In this document: one piece after another, positions 1 to 8,465 of the stretch
Layout of the letters: the number at the start of each line of letters is the position of its first letter
Position numbering within the stretch: position 1 is the stretch's first letter
Source: Methanolobus sp. WCC4
GTDB lineage: Archaea > Halobacteriota > Methanosarcinia > Methanosarcinales > Methanosarcinaceae
NCBI RefSeq assembly: GCF_038022665.1
Contig: NZ_CP150629.1
Span: forward strand, 912,480-976,479
DNA length: 64,000 nucleotides
Direction: 5' to 3'
Notes under the pieces: generated by a model
Seen by the model: the letters and a program-made list of their open reading frames with translations, nothing else
Database searches by the model: none
What the model was told of the DNA's origin: nothing
Program-made: the position numbers and the translations under genes

Positions 1-405
1 AATTTCTATTTTGTATTGTATTTGACTCGAAATCACCCGATTTGCATTTCTACATAAAGAAGACCACTCATTTTTTTCGCCGGAAATTATCCTTTTTGGG
101 GTCACAGAACGATATCTATATATGGTATGGGTCCGCGCCGCCACATGGCTAAGTGATCTGTAATGTATGGGTCACCATATCAGTTTATCAGTTGCTCATA
201 CTTACAAAAGCTCAGAATGGGTTTTTGAAGGGTCATTCGTGTGGAAGGTTTTATTGAAGGTGAGATGCCTAATTATAATGGGGGTTTTGAATATTGCTAA
301 ATATCCTATTATTTTAAAGCAGAAAAAACTGGATAGTAATCTATTTATAGTATTGTATAGGTAATGGGTTACTTACACCCCTTAGTGAATAGAGGAGTAT
401 TCAAT
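1..405 (+). promoter_or_regulatory. glnA1 upstream region with promoter and candidate NrpR operator
   Basis: This stretch holds no convincing gene; a 65-codon open frame at 167-364 has no ribosome site and unremarkable composition. A TATA-like box ctatttatag lies at 341-350. GGTA-ATGGGT-TACT follows at 360-373, matching the GGTA-N6-TACC type of NrpR operator in Methanosarcina except for the last base. It would sit at the expected transcription start, where a repressor would block initiation. An imperfect inverted pair TATGG-GTCA-CCATA lies at 166-179. A ribosome site (GAGGAG, 392-397) precedes the chosen glnA1 start. The operator assignment is inference from motif and position. Confidence 0.5.
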
Positions 406-1746
406 ATGGCAAACGTAAATCCAGCAACAAAGGAAGATGTATTAAAGGCTGTAGCCGAGAACGATGTTAAATTCATAAGGATCCAGTTCACCGATACCAT
501 GGGTATGATCAAGAGCTGGGCAATCCCTGCAGAAGATCTCGAGGGTGCATTTGAGAATGGTGTAATGTTCGATGGTTCATCAATCGAGGGTTTCACAAGG
601 ATCGAAGAGTCCGATATGATCCTTATGCCAGACCCAACCACCTTCAGGCTGCTCCCATGGAGACCAAAGGAAGGCGCTGTTGCACGTATCATTGGTGACG
701 TATACAGACCTAACGGAAACCCATTCGAGGGTGACCCAAGATACGTCCTCAAGAAGGCTATCGCAAAGGCAGCTGAAAAAGGATACACAATGAACATCGG
801 TCCTGAACTTGAGTTCTTCCTGTTCAAACTGGACGAGAATGGCCACCCAACCACAGAGCTTACTGACATGGGCGGTTACTTCGACTTTGCACCTCTTGAC
901 AAGGCACAGGATGTCAGAAGGGCGATCGACTTCGCTCTTGAGGAAATGGGCTTTAAGATCGAAGCATCCCACCACGAGGTCGCACCATCACAGCACGAGA
1001 TCAACTTCAGATTCGGTGATGTACTTACCACATGTGACAACATTGTAACATTCAAATATGTTGTAAAGTCCATTGCAGCACACATGGGCTACTACGCAAC
1101 ATTCATGCCAAAACCACTCTTTGGTGTAAATGGTTCAGGTATGCACTCCAACCAGTCCCTCATGAAGGACGGAGAGAATGCATTCTACGACCCAAGCACA
1201 CCTGACCAGCTCTCTGTAACTGCAAAGCAGTACATTGCAGGTCTCCTCACACACATCCGTGAGTTCGCTGCTATCACAAACTCAATAGTCAACTCATACA
1301 AGAGGCTCGTACCTGGATATGAGGCACCAATCTACTGTACCTGGTCTGCATCAAACCGCAGTTCCCTTATCAGGATCCCTGCATCAAGAGGAAAGGGTAC
1401 AAGGGTAGAGCTCAGATGCCCAGACCCAGCATGTAACCCATACCTTGCATTCGCAGCAATGCTCAGTGCAGGTCTTGACGGTATTGAGAAGGGAATGGAA
1501 GCACCAGCATCAACTGATGTGAACATCTTCAAGCTCACAGAAGAAGACAGGATGGCAAGAGGAATCGAGTCCCTCCCAGGCAACCTTAAGGAAGCAATTG
1601 ACCTTATGGCAGCAAGTGAGTTTATCAAGGATGTAGTTGGAGACCACGTCTTTGAGAACTACATTGAGGCTAAGAAGGCTCAGTGGGATGACTACAAGGC
1701 TCAGGTCCACCAGTGGGAACTTGACACCTACCTTAGCGTACTGTAA
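406..1746 (+). CDS. glnA: Glutamine synthetase, type I (GlnA1)
   Basis: Cytoplasmic enzyme that makes glutamine from glutamate, ammonia and ATP, the entry step of ammonium assimilation. The 446-residue protein has the GS-I landmarks: an N-terminal beta-grasp domain (about 1-100), the catalytic GPELEFFLF and SHHEVAPSQHEI metal-binding segments, the GSGMHSNQS loop and the ATP/glutamate-binding SNRSSLIRIPASRGKGTR segment. The tyrosine adenylylation motif of the I-beta subtype is not seen, fitting the archaeal I-alpha type controlled by metabolites and PII rather than by adenylylation. The start at 406 is chosen because GAGGAG lies 8 bases upstream; an ATG at 364 would add 14 residues and overlaps the presumed operator and transcription start. 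A glutamate synthase operon follows after 200 bases. Confidence 0.97.
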   Translation: MANVNPATKEDVLKAVAENDVKFIRIQFTDTMGMIKSWAIPAEDLEGAFENGVMFDGSSIEGFTRIEESDMILMPDPTTFRLLPWRPKEGAVARIIGDVYRPNGNPFEGDPRYVLKKAIAKAAEKGYTMNIGPELEFFLFKLDENGHPTTELTDMGGYFDFAPLDKAQDVRRAIDFALEEMGFKIEASHHEVAPSQHEINFRFGDVLTTCDNIVTFKYVVKSIAAHMGYYATFMPKPLFGVNGSGMHSNQSLMKDGENAFYDPSTPDQLSVTAKQYIAGLLTHIREFAAITNSIVNSYKRLVPGYEAPIYCTWSASNRSSLIRIPASRGKGTRVELRCPDPACNPYLAFAAMLSAGLDGIEKGMEAPASTDVNIFKLTEEDRMARGIESLPGNLKEAIDLMAASEFIKDVVGDHVFENYIEAKKAQWDDYKAQVHQWELDTYLSVL

Positions 1747-1767
1747 GTAAGGGATCATCCCTTACTT
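1745..1767 (+). terminator. Hairpin terminator after glnA1
   Basis: AAGTAAGGG (1745-1753) pairs with CCCTTACTT (1759-1767) around a five-base loop, starting inside the glnA1 stop codon and followed by a T-rich run. The position fits transcript end or 3' stabilisation. Further downstream CGTGAA (1824-1829) can pair with TTCACG (1839-1844), so the 3' region may fold further. Confidence 0.6.
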
Positions 1768-1943
1768 TATATTTCAACAACTTTCAATTTATTTCAACAG
1801 GCGGTAATTTCAGGCCGCTAAAACGTGAATAGAAGTTGTTCACGAATATCCGGGCTTTTCCTGAATGGATCTTTGCATGGTTAAATTCATATCAGGTAAA
1901 TACTATCTCATAGCCCCAAGACTAAATACTTATAGTGATCAAC

Positions 1944-2996
1944 ATGTGCGGAATTATAGGCGTAATCGATCGGACCATGTCCAGAATGGACGGCTCCAGT
2001 ATTAAGGAAGCCCTGAGTCTGATGGATGAAAGAGGAAGTGGAGAAGGCGCAGGATATGTAGCCTATGGTATATATCCTGACTACGCAGACTGCTATGCCA
2101 TCCACGTATTTTTTGATAATCTGTTAGAACCGAAGACCAGGGTGGACGAAATACTGAAACAGTGGGGAAGGATAGTCCATCAGGAAGAGATCCCTACATA
2201 TGAACAGCCCGGTCTTAAGAAGGAGCACATCTCCTGGAGATATTTCTTCAAACCATATACCGACCTTATGATCGGTACCACAGACCCAGATGATGATAAT
2301 GTCAAGCATCTTGTTATGCATGTCAATGCGAATATCGAAGGCGCACTCATTTTCTCATCCGGCAAGAACCTTGGTGTATTCAAGGCAGCAGGCTGGCCTG
2401 AGGATGTAGCCAATTACTTCAGGATCGAGGATTACAAGGGTTACATCTGGCTTGCACACAACCGTTACCCAACCAACACATCAGGATGGTGGGGCGGAGC
2501 TCACCCGTTCAATCTTCTTGACTGGTCAGTTGTGCACAACGGTGAGATCACATCATACGGAACCAACCGTCGCTATGTGGAAGGTCACGGCTACCAGTGT
2601 ACAATGTTAACTGATACTGAAGTAGTAGCTTATCTCTTTGACCTTCTCGGCAGAAGGCACGGTCTCCCATCAGAAATGGTTGTCGAAGCACTGGCTCCAC
2701 CTTTCTGGGATGAGATCGATAAGATGCCTCCAAAGGAAGAGGAGTTCATGCGTACAATGCGTCTGACATACGGTCCTGCTCTGATGAACGGTCCTTTCGC
2801 GATCGTTGTTGCAACAAAGGATGGAATTGTAGGTTTCACAGACAGGATAAAGCTGCGTCCTCTCATCGTAGGAGAGAACGGTTCCAAACTTTACCTATCA
2901 AGTGAAGAGGCAGCCATTCGTACAATGGACCCTGAAGTAGAGAAGATATACATGCCAAGGGCAGGCGAACCTGTCATCGGGAGGGTTACAGAATGA
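1944..2996 (+). CDS. Glutamate synthase, glutamine amidotransferase subunit
   Basis: Class II (Ntn) amidotransferase domain of the split archaeal glutamate synthase; it should release ammonia from glutamine for the FMN subunit encoded next. The start at 1944 is fixed by chemistry: after Met removal the chain begins with Cys (MCGIIGVI), the nucleophile of this fold. A start three codons upstream would bury it. The HNGEITSYGTNR, LAHNRYPTNTSG and DTEVVAYLFDLL segments are typical of GltB/PurF-type domains. The gene is 350 residues and overlaps the following gene by 4 bases (ATGA), implying translational coupling. Equivalent to the N-terminal third of bacterial GltB. Confidence 0.9.
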   Translation: MCGIIGVIDRTMSRMDGSSIKEALSLMDERGSGEGAGYVAYGIYPDYADCYAIHVFFDNLLEPKTRVDEILKQWGRIVHQEEIPTYEQPGLKKEHISWRYFFKPYTDLMIGTTDPDDDNVKHLVMHVNANIEGALIFSSGKNLGVFKAAGWPEDVANYFRIEDYKGYIWLAHNRYPTNTSGWWGGAHPFNLLDWSVVHNGEITSYGTNRRYVEGHGYQCTMLTDTEVVAYLFDLLGRRHGLPSEMVVEALAPPFWDEIDKMPPKEEEFMRTMRLTYGPALMNGPFAIVVATKDGIVGFTDRIKLRPLIVGENGSKLYLSSEEAAIRTMDPEVEKIYMPRAGEPVIGRVTE

Positions 2997-4501
2997 GCCT
3001 CGGAAGTGTTCCACTCAAGTACAAGATCAGCATCGACCGTGACCAGTGTATGAAGTGTATGCGCTGTGTCGATAACTGTTCCTATGGTGTCTATCGTATA
3101 GAGGATGACAGGATCATCATCGATTCACGCAAATGTACTGCATGTCACCGCTGTATCTCTATGTGTCCAAGGGATGCCATAATGCTGAAGGAAAGGCCTG
3201 TGGACTACCGCAGTCACCCACTCTGGACAGTAGAGGCACGTGAGGATGTCATCAACCAGGCGCGCACAGGAAAGATCATCCTGGCGGGAATGGGCAATGC
3301 AGTTGATTATCCAATTATATTTGACAGGCTGGTACTTGACGCATGTCAGGTCACCAATCCAAGTATCGATCCTCTCAGGGAACCTATGGAACTGAGGACA
3401 TACATTGGTAAGAAGCCTTCAAAGCTCGAATTTACAAAGAACAATGGTGACATCGAACTCACCACAAAACTCACCCCTAACCTTAAGCTCGACACCCCGA
3501 TCATGGTCGGTCACATGAGCTATGGTGCTATCAGTCTTCCTGCACAGCTCAGTATTGCAAAGGCAGTAGCAAAGACCGGAACCTTCATGGGAACCGGTGA
3601 AGGTGGAATGCACGAGGCGATCTATCCATATCAGGACCATTCAATAGTCCAGATCGCATCAGGACGTTTCGGTGTCGATATCGACTATCTGGAGCGTGGT
3701 GCAGCCATTGAGATCAAGGTAGGACAGGGAGCAAAGCCCGGTATCGGCGGTCACCTTCCCGGAGAGAAGGTATGTGCGGACGTATCCTGCACACGTATGA
3801 TCCCACTGGGTTCAGATGCCATCAGTCCTGCACCTCACCATGATATTTACAGTATTGAAGACCTTGCCCAGCTTGTGCGCAGTCTCAAAGAGGCAACAGA
3901 CTGGGAAAAGCCGGTCTTCGTTAAGATAGCAGCAGTACACAATGTTGCTGCAATTGCAGCAGGTATTGCAAGATCCGATGCGGATGCAGTTGTTATCGAC
4001 GGTTTCAAGGGCGGTACAGGTGCGGCACCAAAGGTGTTCAGGGACAACGTAGGTATCCCGATCGAAGCTGCCATCGCAGCAGTTGACCAGAAGCTCAACG
4101 ACCAGGGTATCAGGAACGAAGTATCCATCATAGCCAGTGGTGGTATACGCAACAGTGGCGACCTTGCAAAGTCCATAGCACTTGGTGCAGATGCGATCTA
4201 CATCGGAACTGCAGCACTGATTGCACTTGGATGCCGTGTTTGTGGTAACTGCTATCGTGGACTCTGTCCATGGGGTATCGCAACCCAGAAGCCTGAACTT
4301 GTCGAGCGTATCGACCCTGAGGTCGGTGCACAGAATGTTGCTAACCTTATCCACGGCTGGACACTTGAGCTGAGCGAACTCATGGGTGCAGCAGGTCTGA
4401 ACAGTATCGAGAGTCTTCGTGGTAACCGCGAGCGTCTCAGAGGATACATGCTTGACCAGGGATTACTTGACGTTCTCAAAGTAGAGTCTGTGGGGGCCTG
4501 A
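2993..4501 (+). CDS. Glutamate synthase central Fe-S/FMN subunit
   Basis: Catalytic core of archaeal glutamate synthase, making glutamate from 2-oxoglutarate and ammonia with FMN and Fe-S clusters. The N-terminus carries a two-cluster ferredoxin domain (CMKCMRCVDNC near residue 19 and CTACHRCISMCP near 49). A TIM-barrel FMN domain follows, with MSYGAISLPAQLSIAKA, GTGEGGMHEA, KPGIGGHLPGEKV and VIDGFKGGTGAAP. The cysteine motif CRVCGNCYRGLCPWGIATQ near residue 415 should bind the internal Fe-S cluster. At 502 residues this matches the archaeal stand-alone type (COG0069) with an added ferredoxin domain. It sits between the amidotransferase and GXGXG genes, 2 bases before the latter. Confidence 0.93.
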   Translation: MSLGSVPLKYKISIDRDQCMKCMRCVDNCSYGVYRIEDDRIIIDSRKCTACHRCISMCPRDAIMLKERPVDYRSHPLWTVEAREDVINQARTGKIILAGMGNAVDYPIIFDRLVLDACQVTNPSIDPLREPMELRTYIGKKPSKLEFTKNNGDIELTTKLTPNLKLDTPIMVGHMSYGAISLPAQLSIAKAVAKTGTFMGTGEGGMHEAIYPYQDHSIVQIASGRFGVDIDYLERGAAIEIKVGQGAKPGIGGHLPGEKVCADVSCTRMIPLGSDAISPAPHHDIYSIEDLAQLVRSLKEATDWEKPVFVKIAAVHNVAAIAAGIARSDADAVVIDGFKGGTGAAPKVFRDNVGIPIEAAIAAVDQKLNDQGIRNEVSIIASGGIRNSGDLAKSIALGADAIYIGTAALIALGCRVCGNCYRGLCPWGIATQKPELVERIDPEVGAQNVANLIHGWTLELSELMGAAGLNSIESLRGNRERLRGYMLDQGLLDVLKVESVGA

Positions 4502-4503
4502 AG

Positions 4504-5247
4504 ATGGCAGAACCTTTAGTAATAGATGTAAAGGGAATGCACTACACCCCATTGAACAGAATGATCCGTGAAGCAGTGGCTTCCGGTGTAAAGGAGATAG
4601 TGCTCAATAATGTCCTTGGACAGCGTTTCATCGGAAACGGTGTAAGGGGCGATTCAAAGATCATCATCAATGGTGTTCCGGGCGGAGACCTCGGAATGTT
4701 CATGAGCGGTCCGGAATGTGAGGTATTCGGTAATGCAGAGCATGCTCCTGGTAACACAATGGACAGGGGTTCATTGGTCATCCATGGGAATGCCGGAGAT
4801 GCGGTTGCTCACAGCATGCGTGGCGGAAAGGTCTTCGTAGAAGGCAACATCGGCTACCGTGGTGGCATTCACATGAAGGAGTATGAGGACAAGCGTCCTA
4901 TTCTTGCTGTAGGCGGAACAACCCATGCGTTCCTCGGGGAATACATGGCTGGCGGACTTATCCTTGTTCTTGGTATCGGTCATGAACCGGCAGTAGAGGA
5001 CCGTGGTATCGGTAGTGGTATACACGGTGGAGAGATCGTCATAAGGGGCGAAGTAAGTGATGAGCTGCTTGGTGTCGGAGCCAAGAAGGTCGATTTCACT
5101 GAAGATGACCTGAAAAGGCTTACTCCTGTGATAGAAGAGTTCTGTGGAAGGTTCGACATAGACCCGACCCCTTTCCTGAACACGAACTATTCAAGAATAG
5201 TCCCTGCAAGCGCCAGGCCATTTGCAGGTAAATACACATGGGAGTGA
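4504..5247 (+). CDS. Glutamate synthase GXGXG-domain subunit
   Basis: Stand-alone version of the C-terminal beta-helix (GXGXG, COG0070) of glutamate synthase large subunits. The 247-residue chain is full of the G-x-x-G beta-helix repeats expected for this fold, such as GQRFIGNGVRGDSKIIINGV, GNAGDAVAHSMRGGKVFVEG and GEIVIRGEVSDELLGVGAKK. The domain packs against the FMN barrel and is structural rather than catalytic. It is the third gene of the operon, starting 2 bases after the FMN subunit with an AAG ATG junction. Its last codons run up to the ribosome site of the F420-binding subunit gene. Confidence 0.92.
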   Translation: MAEPLVIDVKGMHYTPLNRMIREAVASGVKEIVLNNVLGQRFIGNGVRGDSKIIINGVPGGDLGMFMSGPECEVFGNAEHAPGNTMDRGSLVIHGNAGDAVAHSMRGGKVFVEGNIGYRGGIHMKEYEDKRPILAVGGTTHAFLGEYMAGGLILVLGIGHEPAVEDRGIGSGIHGGEIVIRGEVSDELLGVGAKKVDFTEDDLKRLTPVIEEFCGRFDIDPTPFLNTNYSRIVPASARPFAGKYTWE

Positions 5248-5252
5248 TCATT

Positions 5253-6275
5253 ATGGCAGGTAAGAATTATCTTGATCTTAAGGCAGAGATCTGGGACACA
5301 GGTAAATGCGCAGCATGTGGTGCATGCGTAGCTGTATGCCCGGCAGATGCCATTTACTTTGAAGAAGGCAGTGACTCCACACACCCTCTTAACAGTGGTT
5401 ACTGTAAGGAAGTGAATGATGGGGTTCCCTGTGGTGCATGCTATGAGGTATGCCCGAGAAACGAAAAGCCATCATCTGATGTTCTTGGAGAATACATCGA
5501 CATCATGTCTGCAAAGGCAGAGGTGGATGTTCCAAGAAAGCAGAGTGGTGGTGCAGTGACAGCAATACTGACCAATGCCCTTGATGAGGGTATGATCGAT
5601 GCAGTGGTAACTGTTGTGGAAGATCCATGGACCCTGAAGCCATCATCTGCGGTGATAACTTCCTCAGATGTGCTCGTCCATCAGGCCGGAAGCCGTTACA
5701 ACTGGTGGGTTCCACTTGTGGCCTCACTCAAAGAAGCTGTCATGACACGCAAATTCACCAACATAGCAGTTGTAGGTGTCCCATGTGTCACCCAGGCTAT
5801 GAAACAGATGCGTGAAAGCGACCTTGATCTTCTGCGTCCATTCAGGAAGAATGTTCGTCTGGTCGTAGGACTTTTCTGTACCGAGACATTCGACTATGAG
5901 AAACTCGTGCAGGATAAGCTCATCACAGAACGCCAGATAGACCCTCTTGACATCATACACTTCGATGTGAAGGGTAAGCTTGAGATCACACTCAAGGATG
6001 GTAGCATGACCGTCATCTCACTGAAGGATGTTGACGATTGTGTCCGTCCCGGATGTCATATATGTACGGATCTCACAGCTCTGGATGCAGATATATCAGC
6101 AGGTTCCATTGGTAGTGAAAAGGGCTACACGACCCTGATAATACGCGACCCGGTTGGCAAGCAGTTCGTCAACAGCGCGGTAAGCAATGGAAAACTGTCA
6201 CTTAAAGATGATGTGAATCTGGAATTGGTGGAAAAGCTCTCCAAAAAGAAGCTTGCACGAATGCCAGAGGAGTAA
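5253..6275 (+). CDS. F420-binding FrhB/FpoF-like subunit linked to glutamate synthase
   Basis: Ferredoxin-FrhB fusion of 340 residues. Two cysteine clusters occur at the N-terminus (CAACGACVAVCPADAI near residue 19 and CGACYEVCPRNE near 60). FrhB N- and C-terminal domains follow, with KQSGGAVTAILTNALDEG, AVVGVPCVTQAMKQM and DDCVRPGCHICTD. FrhB-family proteins bind FAD and oxidise or reduce coenzyme F420. The gene is last in the glutamate synthase operon and no NADPH-binding GltD is present, so the inferred role is to feed F420H2 electrons to the FMN subunit. The start at 5253 is chosen for GGAGTGATC just upstream; an upstream ATG at 5238 would overlap the previous gene. Confidence 0.85.
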   Translation: MAGKNYLDLKAEIWDTGKCAACGACVAVCPADAIYFEEGSDSTHPLNSGYCKEVNDGVPCGACYEVCPRNEKPSSDVLGEYIDIMSAKAEVDVPRKQSGGAVTAILTNALDEGMIDAVVTVVEDPWTLKPSSAVITSSDVLVHQAGSRYNWWVPLVASLKEAVMTRKFTNIAVVGVPCVTQAMKQMRESDLDLLRPFRKNVRLVVGLFCTETFDYEKLVQDKLITERQIDPLDIIHFDVKGKLEITLKDGSMTVISLKDVDDCVRPGCHICTDLTALDADISAGSIGSEKGYTTLIIRDPVGKQFVNSAVSNGKLSLKDDVNLELVEKLSKKKLARMPEE

Positions 6276-6300
6276 ACGAAAAACAGACAATCGCATTTAT

Positions 6301-6359
6301 GGACACGGTGCCTATCCACTTCCTCTATTCTTCCTAACCATGTAATAGGCACTGTGTCC
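6301..6359. terminator. Long inverted repeat between convergent operons
   Basis: GGACACGGTGCCTAT (6301-6315) is complementary to 6345-6359 over all 15 positions, with one G-T wobble and a 29-base loop. A run of six T follows at about 6364-6369. It lies between the glutamate synthase operon and the convergent GNAT-glnA2 pair, so a terminator is the simplest reading. Confidence 0.6.
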
Positions 6360-6463
6360 TGTCTTTTTTCGATCAAAGCGGTCAGATATCAAGGATATCC
6401 TTTGTTTCCGCGATGATAAGGATATTTCAGGAAACGCCTTCATATCGTTACCTTGATCTTATA

Positions 6464-6985
6464 TTATTGTTTTGCATACTGTGGGATGTACCTTTTATAA
6501 TATATGGTGTCCACTCCGTTTCCTCTATCGTTAAGGACAATTGAGTAGGCTTTGTACCCGAGTCCTTCGTAGAACTTCTTTGCTCCCGGATTGCCGGACC
6601 ATGTGCACAGGTATATCGTTCTTAGTCCCTGTTCTGCAAGTATCTCCTCAAGTCTGATGTACAGTTCTTTACTGATGCCTGATCTCCTGTGGTCCGGGTG
6701 AGTTGCCAGAAAATTGATGTAAGCAGTGTCCTCACCTTTCCAGTTCCATGTGCAACCTATCATCCCGATTATCCTGTGTGCCTGTTCATTATCATCAGGA
6801 GTATCCAATTCAGCAACAAGATAATTGGATTCAGATGTATCAAGTGATGCTTCTATTCTTTCGGGTATTCCTCCACCCCTTTTGCTCAGGGGTGGATAGA
6901 AGTCCTCATCTACAAGTTCAATGAATTTTCTGACATCATTATGGTCGGCCTTGTTTGCCATCCTTATGATGATAGTCTTTTTCAT
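6464..6985 (-). CDS. GNAT-family N-acetyltransferase
   Basis: A 173-residue acetyl-CoA-dependent acetyltransferase. The GNAT core is visible: an N-terminal beta-alpha segment, the beta4 strand YINFLATHPDHRRSGISKEL containing the R/Q-x-x-G-x-G/A-type acetyl-CoA loop (HRRSGIS), and the C-terminal WSGNPGAKKFYEGLGYKAYS that closes the active site. The substrate cannot be read from sequence. It starts one base after the stop of the second glutamine synthetase gene, so the two are probably one transcript. That suggests, but does not show, a link to nitrogen or amino-acid metabolism. Confidence 0.85.
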   Translation of the reverse strand: MKKTIIIRMANKADHNDVRKFIELVDEDFYPPLSKRGGGIPERIEASLDTSESNYLVAELDTPDDNEQAHRIIGMIGCTWNWKGEDTAYINFLATHPDHRRSGISKELYIRLEEILAEQGLRTIYLCTWSGNPGAKKFYEGLGYKAYSIVLNDRGNGVDTIYYKRYIPQYAKQ

Positions 6986-6986
6986 T

Positions 6987-8315
6987 TCATATTGTGTTCA
7001 GGTAACGCTTTATCTCCCAATCATGTACCTGGGTACGGTATGCATCCCACTCGGCCCTGGCCAGTCTCAATATATTATCGTGTACATGCTCGCCAAGTGT
7101 ATGCCTCAGCAGTTCATCGTTCTCAAGATGGTCTGCACTTTCACTGATCGTTGACGGTAATGTGTCGATACCTTTTTCGATTCGCTCCTGCTTTGTCAGG
7201 TCAAAGATATTGTAGTCCATTATATCGCCGGGATCAGTCTTGTTCTTTATTCCATCCAGTCCGGCTGCCAGAATGGCTGCAAAGGTAAGGTATGGATTGC
7301 ATGAAGGGTCAGGACTCCTGAGCTCGACCCTGGTACTTTTTCCCCTTGCAGATGGAATGCGTATCAGGGAACTGCGGTTTGCACCCGACCATGTGATATA
7401 TACCGGTGCCTCGTATCCGGGAATGAGCCTCTTGTATGAATTCACAAGCGGGTTTGAGATACATGATATGGCTTTGATGTGCTTCAGAACACCTGCTATG
7501 AAATGCTTTGTGGTCTCGCTGATCTCCATCTCTCCATCCGGGTCATAGAATGCGTTCTCTTCACCCTTTGAAAGGGACAGGTTCACGTGCATTCCCGAAC
7601 CGTTCTCCACAGCAATAGGCTTTGGCATGAAGGTTGCATGCAGACCGTATAACTTTGCGATCGTCCTTGTGACATATTTGAATGTCATCACATTATCTGC
7701 GGTGCTCAGTGCATCCCCATACTTAAAATCGATCTCATGCTGACCAAAAGCAACTTCGTGGTGTGATGCCTCTATATCGAAGTTAAGGTCAGTAAGGGTG
7801 AGAACGATATCCCTTCGGATGTCCTCGGCAAGGTCTGTTGGTGCAAATTCAAAGTATCTGCCATAATCGTGGGGCTTTGTTGTTGCCCTGCCATCTACTT
7901 TTTCGAAAAGGAAGAATTCCAGTTCAGGACCAACATTAAGTGAATAGCCCATCTCTTCGGCTTCTTTCATCACTTTTTTAAGTACATAACGGGGGTCCGC
8001 TTCGAACTGGCTTCCATCCGGCATCTGTATGTCGCATATAATTCTTGCAACTACACCTTTGTCCTTGCTCCAGGGGAGTATTGCAAAGGTTTTGATATCC
8101 GGTCTTAATACCATATCCGACTCGTCGATCCTGACAAATCCTTCAATGGACGAACCATCAAAGGATATTCCTGTGGTCAGTGCTTTTTCGATCTGCGTTA
8201 CAGGGATCTCAACATCCTTGACAACACCCTGTATATCCGTGAACTGCAAACGTATGAATTTTACGTTATTCGTTTCAATAGCTTTGATAACATCTTCCTT
8301 ATTGCATACAATCAT
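6987..8315 (-). CDS. glnA: Glutamine synthetase, type I, second copy (GlnA2)
   Basis: Second GS-I enzyme, 442 residues from the chosen start. It keeps the GPELEFFLF, SHHEVAFGQHEIDFKYGD, GSGMHVNLS and NRSSLIRIPSARGKSTR catalytic segments and lacks an adenylylation tyrosine motif. It differs clearly from GlnA1 in the N-terminal domain and in the loop after the metal site. The start at 8315 is chosen by alignment with GlnA1 (MIVCNKEDV against MANVNPATKEDV); an upstream ATG at 8351 would add 12 residues, and neither has a strong ribosome site. Methanosarcina species also carry two glnA genes, usually with one nitrogen-responsive. No clear operator is seen here, so this copy may be constitutive or specialised. 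Confidence 0.93.
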   Translation of the reverse strand: MIVCNKEDVIKAIETNNVKFIRLQFTDIQGVVKDVEIPVTQIEKALTTGISFDGSSIEGFVRIDESDMVLRPDIKTFAILPWSKDKGVVARIICDIQMPDGSQFEADPRYVLKKVMKEAEEMGYSLNVGPELEFFLFEKVDGRATTKPHDYGRYFEFAPTDLAEDIRRDIVLTLTDLNFDIEASHHEVAFGQHEIDFKYGDALSTADNVMTFKYVTRTIAKLYGLHATFMPKPIAVENGSGMHVNLSLSKGEENAFYDPDGEMEISETTKHFIAGVLKHIKAISCISNPLVNSYKRLIPGYEAPVYITWSGANRSSLIRIPSARGKSTRVELRSPDPSCNPYLTFAAILAAGLDGIKNKTDPGDIMDYNIFDLTKQERIEKGIDTLPSTISESADHLENDELLRHTLGEHVHDNILRLARAEWDAYRTQVHDWEIKRYLNTI

Positions 8316-8465
8316 TAAATCGCCTGCTATTCTTCCTCTATTATTCTGCAAAAGTATTGCAAAATTGATTTTGAATATCTAGGTTCATACAATTATAGAT
8401 TGCTATGCTATATGAGAAAAAGATCAACAAAGAATAAATGTAAAAATGAAAAATATGATGGTCGC

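Noticed and set aside
167-364. 65-codon plus-strand open frame before glnA1
   Set aside because: No ribosome site, no family resemblance, and it overlaps the glnA1 promoter and operator.
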